A DNA stretch of 64,000 nt from assembly GCF_010093535.1 (NCBI RefSeq), contig NW_022985232.1, forward strand, positions 114,036 through 178,035, in the 5' to 3' direction. Below are positions 32,182 through 44,614 of this stretch, one piece after another (the first letter of the stretch is position 1; each line of letters opens with the position of its first letter). Made by a program: the position numbers and the translations under genes. Source of the DNA: Lindgomyces ingoldianus (Eukaryota > Ascomycota > Dothideomycetes > Pleosporales > Lindgomycetaceae). Under the pieces are notes generated by a model. It was not told the DNA's origin and ran no database searches. It worked only from the letters and a program-made list of their open reading frames with translations.

Positions 32182-34439
32182 TTATATTATGTTAAAACTT
32201 TAGCTAAAAATAGCCTCTAAATTAAATTTAACAAGCTTAGTACTTACATAACTTTAAGCTATTAAAGTAAGCTAAAAAGCCTTCTAAAAAGCGCTTACTT
32301 TATAAAAAAGCTACTATGTTGCAAGCTTTAAAGCTTTTTAAAAAGACTTTAAAGAACAGCTTTATGTTATTAAGCAGTCTATTTTTGCCTTAACTTTTAT
32401 TATAGTAGTAAGAACTAAAAACTTACTAGCCTTAAAGCCTACTTAGAAGTCTAAAAATAGCTTAACTCTTTTCTACTTAACGCTGCCTATAACCTGTAAC
32501 TTTTTTAACTTAGTAATAAAATCTAACTAACTCTCTAATCCCCTGCTGTTTAATAAAAAATAGAAAGACCTACTTTTCTTTCTACATAAGCTCTAATACA
32601 AACTTAAAGGAAACATAAACTAATTCCCCTTTAAACACGCTTAGTTATTATATGCCTATTTTTAACTTAACTATAACATAATAGCCTTAATTAACTTACT
32701 AATAGATAAAGATATTATTAACCTAGATTAATTTATAGTGTTTTTATAAGTAACTTATAGAGACCTAAATAAAAAGTTAATAGCCTTAAGTTACTTAAAT
32801 ACCTTATAATAAGAAAGAAAAAGCTTTACTTTACACTTTACTAAGTTCTACTAACTTACATCTAATATAGGCCTAAATAAAATAGGTCTAATTATAGCCT
32901 TATATAACTCTCTCTTAACTAAACTGCAACGCGCTATAGTAGAAGAACCCCTCCTAAACAACCTTAACGCGTATGTAAACCTAATTGCTACCTATAATAA
33001 TAACATAAGGTTCCTCCCTATACAAGCCCTAATACGCCCCTAAACTAGCGCAGTTATAAATAAAAACCTTAATATAATAAAAATTAATTTAAATTATGCT
33101 CTAGTTAGTTCTAAAAAGTGTAAGAATTATAAAAAAAAAAGTTAATACTTTAAGTGCAGTAAGTGTAGTTATATCTTTTAAAACTACTTTATTTCTTTTT
33201 TTTAAGTCTATATAAGTAGTGCAGCTAGCACTTATTAAAAATCTTTACTATTTTAATCTTATTTTTATAAAGGCTCTAACTTATATTTAAGCTCTAATCC
33301 CTTTTACTACTCTTAACATAGCCACAGCTATAGCAGTAGAAGCCTGTAAAAAGGCTTGTCCTAGAGCTAAGTTGCCCCTTAAGACTAATTCAACACTAGA
33401 TCTCTGCTAACTTATAAGCTAAGTCCTCTACTAATAACTAAAAGTACTAAGTTAATATTTCTATATGTTTATAATAAAAAACTATATTAGCCTTAATATA
33501 AGCTCTTATTAACTTAAAAGTAAATAGTATAAGTTACATTAATAAAGAACTAGTGCATAAACTAAATTTCTAATTAACACTACTTACCTAAATAATTTAC
33601 TTAACTAGATTTAATAGAAAATAACTTAAAAAAAGTTCTATTTTCTATACTATAACTATTATAATTACCTACTAACACTATAAGGAGCAGATTAAGCTCT
33701 ATGTAATAAACATAGACATTATAACTTAATCCTAAGACAACTATAGCTATATTAGTATAAAGTTGCCTTTAATTACTAAAAGTAAGTCTTAAACTTTAAC
33801 TTTTTCTAATGCTAAAACATATGCTTATGCTTACACCTAAATAACACCTAAGTAGCACTTAATACAGAAGGTCTCTAGACCTACTTTTTAATAACCTAAA
33901 AAAAAACTACTTAAGTAAGGCTAATAAGCTAGGCCTTTTACTAAAATAAGCTATATAAAATAATTTAATAACTGCTTAAACCTAAAGAAAAAAAAGCCTT
34001 TATAAAATTTTTACTTACTTAATTTAGACATAAACTAGGACTTAAATAGCAGATAGACATCTGCTACATAAAACCTACTCTATTTATAACCTTAGCTTAA
34101 TAACTAGATTATAAAATCTATGTAGTTATAATTTCTAATATAGACTAAGCTTTAGCTCTTTAAAAACACACTAACTTAAAAATAATAGTCTCTTAAAACT
34201 ACTATAACTTATTACATATCTTTTTCTAAGATAAGTTTAATAAGCTTCTAATATAATGTTTATATAATTACTAAATAACTTTTAAGCCTAGCAAACAACC
34301 TAGTTATAGGCTACTATATAAGATGTTACTAAATAAATTAAAAGTGCTTTAAAAATACTTTAATAAAAACCTAAAAAAAAGGTTTATTTAAGCTAGCTTT
34401 TTACTAGTAGTGTTACTTATACTATTTATAAAGAAACCT

Positions 34440-36010
34440 AGAGGTAGGCTTTAATTCTATGTTAACTACTAAAAACTAAACACTATTACTATTAAAAACT
34501 AATACTTAATTCCTTTTTTATAAAAAACTCTAAGCTAACTAAGTAAAGTAAAGTATTTTATAAAGTTAGATATTATTACTACCTTTAACAAGCTAAAAAT
34601 AGTAAAGAGTAATAAGTAGCTAACAGTGTTTTAGACCTAATATAGACTATTTAAGTACCTAGTAATGCCTTTTAGCTTAGCTAACGCGCCTAGTACTTTT
34701 TAACATTTTATAAATAACTTACTCTAACCCTACTTAGATGTGTTCTGCACTACATATATTAATAATATTCTAATTTATAGTAATAGCCTTTTAAAGTATA
34801 AATAGCATGTACGCCTAGTGCTAAAAGCTATAGAAGAAGCAGGTCTGCAACTTAACATAGATAAATGCAAGTTCTACTAATTAAAGGTTATATATTTAGA
34901 ATATATAATCTTTATAAATAGCATCTAAATAAACCCTATTAAAGTTTAGACTATGCTAGATTAGCAATACCTAAAGAATATAAAAGATGTTTAAGCTTTT
35001 ATAAAATTTGCTAACTTTTACTAATAATTTATTAATAACTTTTTATAGTAAGTAAGCCCTATAATTACACTTACTAAGAAAAGGATTTAATTTAACTTTA
35101 ACTTAAATTACTAATAGTTCTTTAACTAGCTAAAGAAAGCCTTTACTAAAGCTTTAATACTCTACTACTTTAACTCTAAACTACTAATACTTGTAGAAGC
35201 TAGTGCCTTAGACTATATAGTAGTAGAAGTTCTTTTCTAGACTAAGCTAGATAGGACTATTAAGCCTATTACATACTTCTTAAAAAAAATAAGTTCTATA
35301 AAAGGTAATTATAAGATCTATAATAAAAAATTACTTACTATAGTACACTACTTTAAATAATAGCAACCTAAACTAGAAAGTGCAGCGCATCTAATACAGG
35401 TCTTATTTAACTATAAAAACTTATAGTACTTTGCAACTATAAAATAACTTAGCTACTAATAAGCCTATTAGTCTAAATACCTGTCTTATTTTAATTTTAA
35501 GATTACTTATTATTTTAGTTAAAACAGAGGGAAACTAGATGCCCTTATAAGGTAATCTTAAAATGTCCTTACTTAAAAAAAAGTGTAAAAGGCTTAACAC
35601 TAAACTTTACTTTAACTTAAGCTATTTTTAGACCTTAACTTAAATAAAATAGATTAAATAATTAATTAAATTATTACTAATAAGTATTTAAATAATAAAT
35701 TTATTTAAAAAACTTTAGACCTGCTCTAAAACAGCGCCAGTTAGTTAAAAAAGGTAACACTAGCTAACTATAAAAACTAAAATAGTAAGCTATATTACTA
35801 TAACTAACTTATAATCTTTAATTTTAATAAACTAAGAATTAAACTACTCTAAATTATACATAACTTGCCTGTTAAAGAACACCTAGGCAGAGGAAAGACT
35901 CTTAACCTACTACAGAGAGAGTACTACTAGCCCTGCATGTTCTATACTGTACGCTAATACATATTATGTTGCTATACTTACTGTAAAGTAAAGGCCTCTT
36001 AAGAAAAGTA
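34440..36010 (+). pseudogene. Gypsy pol remnant: reverse transcriptase, RNase H, integrase
   Basis: In one frame, interrupted by many stops, 34680-34880 shows the reverse transcriptase core: NAPSTFQ, a YINDILIYS motif (YxDD with the first Asp changed to Asn, as RIP of GAT would give) and KCKF. RNase H-like sequence follows (about 35190-35350, including ITYFLKK). The integrase HHCC zinc-finger region is visible at about 35870-36010 (LGRGKTLNLLQREYY, then a CxxC). Upstream gag and protease are not readable with confidence. The product is not translatable. Confidence 0.8.
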
Positions 36011-37192
36011 TAATAGCCTACTTAAACTACTCCTAATCTCTAAATAAGCTTAAAAAAACATATTAATTAATTTTATTATAAACTTACTTTTATCTAAAGG
36101 GTATATAAATATTATAGTAGTTGTTAATTACTTAACTAAGTATTAATACTTAATACTATGTTCCTTTATAACTGTCCCTAATATAGCCTAGTTATTCTAC
36201 TAATATGTATAAGTTTACTATAGCCTGCCTAACATAATTATATTAAACAGAGGTACGTAGTTTGTCTTAGCCTTTTAGAACAAACTCTATAAATAGCTCT
36301 AAATTATTTCTTATCTATCTATAGCTTTTTACCTAAAGACTAACAGCTAAACTAAGAATGTAAACACTGTAATAAAATAAGTCCTATAAGCGTATATAAA
36401 CTACTAGTAAAATAACTAGGTAAAATAGTTAGCTATAGCATAGTTTAAAGCTAATAATATAACATTTAAATTAACACAAGTATCTCTATTTTTAGTAAAC
36501 TACAGATATTACCCCTAAATAGAATTTAAACTACTTTTAAATACCCTCTAACTAACTTATTAATCTATACAAGTAATAAATGTAAATAGACTTATTAATA
36601 AGATCTAAAACATATCTAAATACATTTATAAAGAGCTTACATAGGCTTAAGCTTTTTAACAAGAGTACATAAACTAATCTTAAACCTCTGCCCCTGCGTA
36701 TGCAGCTAGCAAGAAGGTCTAGCTAGACACTAGAAATATCTAAACAAACTAATAATTAAAGAAACTTAATTAGAAGAACCTTAGCCTTTTTATAGTAGCC
36801 TATATAGTCTTATTACACACTTACTAATTAATCCTACCTAACAGCATAAAGATACACCCTGTGTTCTACATATTATTGCTGCGCTAAGTAGCTTCTAAAT
36901 CTAACTATCTACCTAGACAGCTAAACCTGCTACCTAAACCTGTTATTATAAATAATAAACTAAAATATGTTATAAAAGACATTAAATAGATCTAGTTTAA
37001 TAAAAAAAATATATCTATAAATACTTTACAAAATAGACTAGATATAGCAAACTATTATAGAAACCTGTAGAAGCCTAATAAGAGAACTCTATAGTAACCT
37101 AATTCTACGCCTAATACCTATCTAAGCTAAACTTGTACCTTAATAAAGACAACCTAATGCTAGAACTACTAATGTAAAGGATTCCCTTTCTA

Positions 37193-37207
37193 ATAAGGGG
37201 GGGGTAC
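37193..37207 (+). promoter_or_regulatory. Polypurine tract of the Gypsy element
   Basis: AATAAGGGGGGGGTAC sits directly before the 3' LTR start TGTTACAG, the expected place for plus-strand priming. Confidence 0.75.
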
Positions 37208-37525
37208 TGTTACAGTATCCTCCCTAGATCCTAGACATAACTGTATTAGACATATACTAAAGTATTATTAGTGCATGTCTAATATAAACATAACATAACA
37301 TAGACATAAACTTAAGTATAAACTGCTTTAACACTAACTAAACCTAAAACAGGCTTAATTTATACTTAAAGTGCTTAGACTTTTAAGCTAAGTATTTAAT
37401 TACTAATTTTCTTTTAAACCTTCCTATTCCTCACACAACGTCTTGTACCTACTATAATACCTTACATAGTAATTAAACTAGACCTCTGTGAAGCTCTATA
37501 ACCTTACTTGTGCACAATCGTGACA
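37208..37525 (+). repeat. 3' LTR of the Gypsy element
   Basis: 318 bp, TGTTACAGTATCC..CAATCGTGACA, followed by the target duplication CAACA. Confidence 0.9.
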
Positions 37526-37699
37526 CAACACTACTTAAACGTGTTAAAGGAATGTTAGATGCAGCTTACACTTTAAGCTTTTAAATAAAACATAATACTT
37601 TTTAACTAACACACTGCAGCTATCTATAAGGTCTCTTAAAAGATAATAAGTAACTAACGCGCTAGACAACCTTTTTAAGCTAATTATACAGCTAACTTA

Positions 37700-39190
37700 T
37701 AAAAGCTAGATAATAACAAGAAGTAAGTAATTATTTAGCACATACTTAAGCTAGATGCGCAAGGATTTCCCCCCTAGCTAGTAGCTGTAGCTAATATAGC
37801 TAATTCTTTACACACTAAGCATAATATAAGCTATGTTAGCATAACCTAGCTTAATATATTTATTAAGTGTTACTTAAAGCTTAAAGTAAAGTTTAAGCGT
37901 AAGTATAACTATAAAAAAGCTTTTTATAAGAATTTTATAGTAATTTAAAGCTAGTTTAACTTTATAAAGAATATTAAAGCTAAGTATAGCATCTAGAATA
38001 ATAATACATATAACTTTAATAAAATAAGGTTTATAATAGGCTAGATATCTACTAGAGCAGTTATTATAAGTTTAGAGAGATAAGAACAGCTAAAAGCAGT
38101 CTAGCTAGGCAACTAGAAGTAGACAATAGCTATTTAGAGCATTAATGCTAAAAAGTAGGCTATTCTGCCTTTTATTATCTTTTAGGGTAGCAACTACTTT
38201 TTAAACTAGTATAAAAAGAAAAATCTACTTTAGAATTAAGTTATTATAATCTCTAAGCGCAGCTAGACTACTAATTAGCTTAGTCTAGACTAGTTAAAGC
38301 ACTTTAACGCGCATATAAAGAAGTGTACTATTAGCAGCTACTGTCTGCTAGTTATTAATAGCTATAAAAGCTATAACTTACTTTATTTCTAGTAATACTA
38401 TAAAGATAATAAGATTATTACTATTTATATACTTTTTTACTTATTACACCTTTTATAGCTACTTAATGTAGGTTGTTTTACTCTTTTAAAGAAAGTGTAT
38501 AAGTGCTAAGCTAAAAACCTTATGCGCAACTAGATTACTTATATTATAAAGATAAAGTTCTTACTATGCTTTAAAGCAGCTTATAATGCTATAATTACTT
38601 CTAGTAATATCTAAAGAGAGTTTTAAAGCGCTAGATTAGTTCCTTTTAACCTATAATAAGTTATAATAGGCTTTAATGTAAAGTTGCGCACTTTATTACT
38701 ACTACTACTTATATATAACAAGCCCTAGCAGTTGTAAACTTTAAGTAATACCTTAAAACTTAAGTTATAATTAATGCTTATAAAGATAAAAATTTAAAAG
38801 CATATAAATAGTTTACTAACTTTTATAGTTAAGGTGTTTAAGAAGGTCTTAAAGAGGGCAGCAATAATTATGTATAAGCTAGTGTTAGTGTAATAAGAAA
38901 TTACTAAGCTTTAAGCAGCTAATAAGGCTGCTACATAACATAAATTACATAAAAAAAAGTAGATTAAGGCAAAAAAGACTTTAATAATTTAAAAAGGCCT
39001 ATGCTTAACAGCTTTAAAAGAGTTTAAGGCGCGCAGTAATAAGAAGAAGGCAAAGAAGCAGGTGTAAGCTAAAGTAAGTAAGCTATCTTAAAGGCGCTGC
39101 AGACAGTGCAATTAGACTAGGCATAACGCGCAAATGTGTAAGCAAGAAGCAGAAGTAGTATCTAAATAATATTCTAGGCTGTACTGTACT
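37700..39190 (+). pseudogene. Pogo/Fot1 (DDE) transposase remnant
   Basis: The coding frame is visible through stops. An N-terminal part at about 37790-38050 matches the Tc5/CENP-B-like DNA-binding region and the motif before the first catalytic Asp (YNF then an expected DETGF). The middle (38290-38480) carries the region around the second Asp (LLVINSY for LLILDGH) and LQPLDVGCF-like sequence (LLNVGCF). The C-terminus has a CxxC..GHNARTC-type zinc knuckle (CRQCN..TRHNAQMC, about 39090-39150). Family length about 500 aa fits. Many RIP-type nonsense codons; dead. Confidence 0.82.
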
Positions 39191-39300
39191 ATATAGTGCT
39201 AGAGAGGGTTGTTATGGGCCATAATAGAGTTTGTTAGGGTGGGGTCTTGGCAAAAGTGAGCGACTCGGGTGTGTGAGCAACTCGCCTATGAAGTACGTTA

Positions 39301-40393
39301 TACTATAGGCAAGTTGCTTAAACACCTAAGATGTTTACTTTTACTAAGACTCTACTAAACTACTTTTTCTACACTAATGCATTTCTAATAACACTACTTA
39401 AATATGCTAAAAGAATGTTAGATATATCTTATACTCTAGGCTTTTAAATAAGACGCAACACTTTTAAAGTAACATGCTGTAGCTATGTATAAAGTCTCTT
39501 TAAAAATAATAAATAACTAATATACTATATAACATTTATAAGCTAAATTTATAGCTAACTTATATAGGCTAAGTAATAATAAAAAGTAAGTAATTATTAA
39601 GCACATACTTAAGCTATATATGTAAGAATTTTTCTCTTAGCTAGTAGTAATAGCTAATATAAGTAATTCTTTACATGCTAAGTATACTTTAGGCTATATT
39701 AGCATATACTAGCTTAGTATATTTATAAAGTGTTATTTAAAGCTTAAAGTAAAGTTTTAAGTATAAGTATAGTTATTAAATATCTAGCTTATTATAAAGC
39801 TTATTTTATTAAAGTTATACATATTATTATTCTAGATACTATACTTAGCTTTAATATTCTTTATAAGCCTAAACTAGCCTTAAATTACTTTAGAATTTTT
39901 ATAAAAAGCTTTTTATAGTTATACTTACACTTAAACTTTACTTTAAGCTTTAAATAACACTTAATAAATATACTAAGTAAGTTTATAGTAACATAGCCTA
40001 AATTAGGCTTAGCCTGTAAAGAATTAGCTATATTAGCTATAGTTACTAGCTAAAAAGAAAATTCTTATATATATAGCTTTAGTATATGCTTAATAATTAC
40101 CTACTTTTTATTATTACCTTACTTTTATAAGATAGCTATAGAATTAGCCTATAAAAGTTATTTAGTATGTTAGTTATTTATAATTTTTTAAAAAACTTTA
40201 TACATAGCTATAGTATGTTACTTAAAAACTATTATGTCTTATTTAAAAGCCTAGAGTATAAGCTGTATCTAACATTCTTTTAGCGCGTCTAAGTAGTGTT
40301 ATTAGGAATGCATTAGTGTAGAAAGAGTAGTTTAGTAAAGTCTTAGTAAAGTAAACAACTTAGGTAAGTAAGCAACTTGCCTGTGATGTACGT
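39301..40393. mobile_element. Palindromic pogo-derived element, abutting the pogo element
   Basis: About 1093 bp. The arms 39301-39779 and about 39920-40393 are inverted copies (frequent C/T differences), separated by about 140 bp. The left terminus is missing a few bases (reads TACTATAGGCAAG) because it directly joins the right end of the pogo element; the right end is complete (GATGTACGT then TA at 40394). Confidence 0.8.
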
Positions 40394-41222
40394 TATATAT
40401 TAGTAAACTAGACGTTAATCTACATGTATAATATATGCATGCTTGCACAACCTGTTTATTTATAACAGCTATAAGCCTAGTAGCGTTTTTATATAAGTAA
40501 TTCTAATTTTAATATCTATTTTTAACCTATACTACAACTGTACACTTTATACACTGTGAATTAGCTATGTTGAATATTGTATATACTGCGGAGGGTGACA
40601 TAGCTTGGCAATACCTGCTTAGAAGATCGGATAAAGTGACTCTGCTATCTAGGAGAGTTGAAGGCTCTCCTTATATACGCTAAGCTTCGGAACATACTAT
40701 CTCTAGATCCCGAGCCGCGTCTCAGGCTCCGAGCCCTAGCCAAGGCTCTTAGTATACACGACATATACTTTTAAAAAGCTTTTAGATTATAATAATTACC
40801 TTTATTTTGTTTAAACACTTATATATAGCATTAGTTTTTAAAAGTACTAGTTAACTATAATCTAAATAAAAAAAATAAAGTATATAATAAGATTCTACTT
40901 TTAGCTAACTAGCAAGCAGGCTAAAATGTTATATTTAAAATTAAAGTAGTTTAGAATAAGTGCTTAGAAAACCTATTCCCTAAATTTACATTCTCCTGAG
41001 GTTTATTTAAGTGCGGAGAGACACGAATATGTGGAGATTGCGAGATACCGTGCTGTTCAATGGGGAGGGGGCAGTGCAGGAATCGAAAAGATGTATAGAT
41101 TGTAGGTGGTAGTTTGCGTGATTAAGACTTCTGAGTATCAAGTGAATGGAAGCGGGGGAATTGAAAGACCCTGAGCAGAATGCTGCTGTGAGAGGGTGGC
41201 TACACAGCGGTCATCCTGATGT
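40394..41222. other. AT-rich DNA grading into GC-balanced flank
   Basis: A moderately GC-rich patch at 40580-40760 inside AT-rich sequence may be an old LTR, but I cannot define its ends. From about 41000 composition becomes normal. No gene recognised. Confidence 0.35.
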
Positions 41223-41585
41223 ATGTTAGTAACGCCGCAAACCCCTCCCCCTGGCATCCCTGCCCCCAAGTTACAAAGTGAAAGTGGAACGCCTCCAACC
41301 TGCGTTAGCCAACTTACAGAGGTGATAAGGATCTTGCCCGTGCTGGGGACGGTCCGATTTAAAGGCTATATTGCGGAGGCTAACGCCCAGGTTTGTTCGC
41401 GCCTAAGTTCCAACACTCTAGATATGCAGTACTATGCTTATTTAGAAGGGATTCGTGCTCCTTACGGCAATTGTCTTCGGCCAGACCTTTTGAAACAAAA
41501 GCCCGCCTTGTATGGCTTGATCAAGCAACAGGGATGCACGACTGTGGCAAAGCACACTAGCCTGCGCAAAGCCCTCAGGCTGTGA
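41223..41585 (+). CDS. Hypothetical open frame, 120 codons
   Basis: ATG-initiated frame in GC-balanced DNA. Pro-rich N-terminus, no signal peptide, membrane segment or motif I recognise. It could be an exon of an unrecognised gene or chance. Confidence 0.2.
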   Translation: MLVTPQTPPPGIPAPKLQSESGTPPTCVSQLTEVIRILPVLGTVRFKGYIAEANAQVCSRLSSNTLDMQYYAYLEGIRAPYGNCLRPDLLKQKPALYGLIKQQGCTTVAKHTSLRKALRL

Positions 41586-41887
41586 TTTGTTTGGAATAGT
41601 AGAGATCAAGACGTATAATTTCGGCGTCCCGGTTCGGAAGCAGGCTTCGCTGTTCCACTGAAGCGCAATTAAGGCGCAGAACGCAACCAGACACAGACAA
41701 TGGCAATTTTTACGCCACTAGAGAGAAGTAGAAAAAAGCTCATTGGTTCATCAGTCTATAACGATTTCCGAAAGCGAAGGGCGAAGGTGATCTCTATGAG
41801 CATGTCTAGATATTGGCCTCCCAACTCGTCCTCTTTGAGCCCAATCTTCCCGCCCACAGCGAAATCCACATTTTTGTCACTACAGAA

Positions 41888-42641
41888 ATGCCTTTCACAG
41901 TCGAAAAGTGCACCGAAGCAGATCTCCCGCGGTTCTTCGAAATTGTCTCCCTTGCCTTCCGTCATGACCATGAATACATCGACTCGGTGTTCCCTGACCA
42001 TGATACCCCTGCTGGTCGAGAGGCCGGTGCTGAGCGTATGCTCGCCACCATGAAAGCAGACATTAATGCTATCTTCTTGAAAGTGGTCAACGATGAGAGG
42101 AAGATCATCGCAGCCGCTAAGTGGAACATCTACGATGGTGTTGTGCCCCCTAAGCCAGAACTGACAGGTGATTACTGGAAAGACGGCGATGAGAAGGAGT
42201 TCGCAAAACACATGTTTGATGGCTACCTTGTACCAAGGTGCCAGGACATCAAGGATTCTAGAGGAAATCTTGCTAGTGAGTTAGTTTGCCGCCCACTCCG
42301 CCGCCACTAACATGGGATCTAGCTTTGGACATGCTCATTGTGGATCCGTATTATCAGCGTCAAGGTGCTGGCAGGATGCTAGTGCAGTGGGGGACGGCTG
42401 TTGCAGACAGGCTTGGTGTTGAAGTGAGTCAATCTCGCCGACCTCCGTATCAAGGCTGGACGGCTGAAAACACTAGGCGGTCGTCGAAGCTGGTGATTAT
42501 GGCCGAGGACTCTATGCTCAGGAGGGATTTGAGGTTCTCGACAAATATGAGGTTCCCGTTCCAGAAAAGTGGGCTGCGCGAAGAAAGCAGTGGTTCTGGT
42601 GGATGAAACGTCCAGCTCTAGCTCCCGCACCAAAGAACTAG
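41888..42641 (+). CDS. GNAT-family N-acetyltransferase, three exons
   Basis: Complete 217-aa model from exons 41888-42275, 42323-42423 and 42477-42641, with 47- and 53-nt GT..AG introns that keep frame. The start MPFTVEKCTEADLP is the usual first strand of GNAT proteins (x-R/K-x-A-T/E-x-x-D). Motif A, the acetyl-CoA pyrophosphate loop, is visible as LIVDPYYQRQGAGRMLVQWG (about 134-153, the Q/RxxGxG/A signature); the C-terminal AGDYGRGLYAQEGF gives the motif B region. The enzyme would transfer acetyl from acetyl-CoA to an amine; substrate unknown. The last exon ends in a Trp/Lys/Pro-rich tail. No lesions seen. Confidence 0.85.
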
Positions 42642-43299
42642 CATCAAAGTATTAGAAACTTCGCTATAGAGAATGATCATGGCACTGCTCTTATGCCTTG
42701 TGGTAAATTCTTTATATTCATACCATCTCATTCATCCATACATCTGGTCCACACAGAACAACCTCCTATGGACGTTAGCTAGCTTATGTCGTATGCTCAC
42801 CCTAAGCCCGGCTCTGGACTGCTAACTTCAATAAGGACCTCGCGAGTCTGTGTAATTATTCTATCCTGCGAATCACTCTGCTCCTTAATCTTTCTTAGCT
42901 TAATGCTATTCTTCGAATTCTTCGCCTCTTAGTTGCTTGGACCCTTACGAACCCTGCTAAATGAGTAATTTGAAGTCTCCAATGGAGCTACTGAACATAT
43001 ATCCCCAGCCAGAATGCCGCTTTGCAGGCCTCTTAGGTTTGATCTAGAAGAGCGTCTAAGGAGGAACTTACAAGAATCGAGCGTAAAATGCAATGATGAT
43101 AGGAGTTTTGGTCATTAGAGACATGTTGAGACCATAGAGATGAAACCAGCTAGTGCAGCTGTGGATGCGTCGATTGTAACATCTAACGCCGCAAATACTC
43201 CCTAGAATGCGGTCTGAGTCTGCCGTTAGTGCGACTTCGATAAAGTTTTGTCAGAGTAGGCGTGCAAAACTCACCTAATCGAAACAATTCGACGAACAT
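42642..43299. other. Intergenic, perhaps decayed 3' part of the rhodopsin-domain gene
   Basis: No intact gene. On the minus strand a few hydrophobic stretches (about 43060-43170) could be remnants of later membrane helices of the pseudogene ending at 43305, but this is weak. Confidence 0.3.
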
Positions 43300-43304
43300 A
43301 TGTC

Positions 43305-44168
43305 CTATGCATTGGCTGGTAGGCATTGGAAAGCTATGGAGAAACCCACAATAACGGCGAAAAGTGCACTGGCGCCTGATACAGCATAAACAGCATGAAC
43401 TCGTGGGCTATTCCGCGCACAAATCGCGAAGAGTTGAAGGACAGTTTGTTTCGCGAATACGAGAGTGATAGTATGCATGATTTGGGAGGTATAGGTAGCC
43501 TTCTCTCTTGTTAGTTCTATATAGCTATAGCCTGGGATGTTCGTTGGGAACTTTACTTGCCTTTTGATAATGGACGAGTTAGTCATCAGTGAGATTGTAG
43601 TTGTGTTGCCCTAATCCTGCAGACTCTTGAACAATGACTGCGATGCTGTACGCTGCTGCGAAAAGATTTGCGATATTCAGCTTCATGATAACTATACGTC
43701 CAAAAAAAGCGAAGGGATCCGACGTACCATTGCAAGAATCGTGAATCCATCATCGTATTGTAGATTCCGGATCAAAATCTATTGTGTAAAGACCTCCATC
43801 ATCGACCCTAAAAACATCACTCTGAGCAGGATCCGGTTGATAACATTTATCAACGGCCACCGATTCGCTGCATCGACATATCCTATCCGACGCCATACTC
43901 CTGTAGAAGTCAAGGCAGAAGCAAAGTAGTAAATAGTATGTACCCAGTTATTAAAGTCAAAAATAAACCTGTCGCTGTGATGTGTGACTGCAAAGTAGAC
44001 TTTCAAAAGCTTCCTAAGAGGATTGTTGTTTGATACGCATCTCTGACGCAGTGACGCCCAAAAAAGGGTCCCGGCATCTGTCTTCTCGAACACCTCACTC
44101 AGAATACAGAGTGCGGAAAGAATCACGGACCCCGGCCAAAGACAGTGCCCACCATTCCCATGTCCCAA
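43305..44168 (-). pseudogene. Fungal rhodopsin-domain membrane protein, broken
   Basis: Minus-strand fragments fit the seven-helix fungal integral membrane family often called the rhodopsin domain. In order: ANRWPLINVINRILL (helix 1), ILIRNLQYDDGFTILAM (the conserved R.LG.DD motif), AVIVQESAGLGQH (helix 2 into the first loop), then after an intron TYTSQIMHTITLVFAKQTVLQLF (written here in part; helix 3 and 4 region) and FSIAFQC. Two in-frame stops, TAG at 43779-43781 (expected Trp) and TAA at 43579-43581 (expected Gln), match RIP-type transitions. One intron donor reads GCAAGT. Later helices are not clear. Function of the family is largely unknown, some members act in pathogen-host signalling. 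This copy is probably dead. Confidence 0.6.
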
Positions 44169-44614
44169 ATGCCTGTATATTCAAACGGATATATCTAATA
44201 GTGTGCCAAGTGGGGCCTCGGCCAACGCGAACTTAATGTTTTCGGCGTCTGTTCCGCAATTATGTTAGCGTCTGTGCCGCAATTACGTTCAACTTCGTGC
44301 CGCAATTACGCATGTCAACCCCACATGACGGAAGGCATACGAGACCGAAGTTAGTTAGTGAGAGAAGGGGGGCAATCACAGGGGTCTTCTAGCAGGGAAT
44401 AGAGTTTCCTACTTCGCTAATGGTTTTGCAAAAAGAGAGGTAATAAAGAAATCTCTACGAATCGAAATTTTTCTAAAGTATGTGGTTTCCATTCCTTCCC
44501 GAACAAGGACTGAGTGTCCGCCTCTTTCTTGTTCAGTAGTTGAATCCAAAAGCAGATGACACCTAGTTGTCGGATCGTCGTAAATCCGCTCCGTTACTCC
44601 CAGCAGCCCTACTA
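44169..44614. other. Intergenic
   Basis: GC-balanced, with AATTACG..TTCGTGCCGCAATTACG-type short direct repeats at about 44245-44310. No gene recognised. Confidence 0.35.

Larger units (their letters stand above)
31864..37525 (+). mobile_element. Ty3/Gypsy LTR retrotransposon, complete but RIP-dead
   Basis: 5662 bp with paired LTRs of 318 bp (31864-32181 and 37208-37525), starting TGTCACGGTATCC or TGTTACAGTATCC, and a perfect 5-bp target duplication CAACA (31859-31863 and 37526-37530). A G-rich polypurine tract precedes the 3' LTR. The two LTRs differ almost only by C/T and G/A transitions. Pol order is reverse transcriptase, RNase H, integrase, as in Ty3/Gypsy. Confidence 0.92.
31766..39298 (+). 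mobile_element. Pogo/Fot1-like DNA transposon, split by a Gypsy element
   Basis: TA-flanked (31764-31765 and 39299-39300). Ends share about 50 bp of inverted repeat (ACGTACTTTATAGGCAAG left; TCGCCTATGAAGTACGT right). Without the Gypsy insert the element is about 1866 bp, a normal size for Fot1/pogo transposons. The retrotransposon at 31864-37525 sits 98 bp inside the left end. Interior coding sequence is RIP-mutated. Confidence 0.85.
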
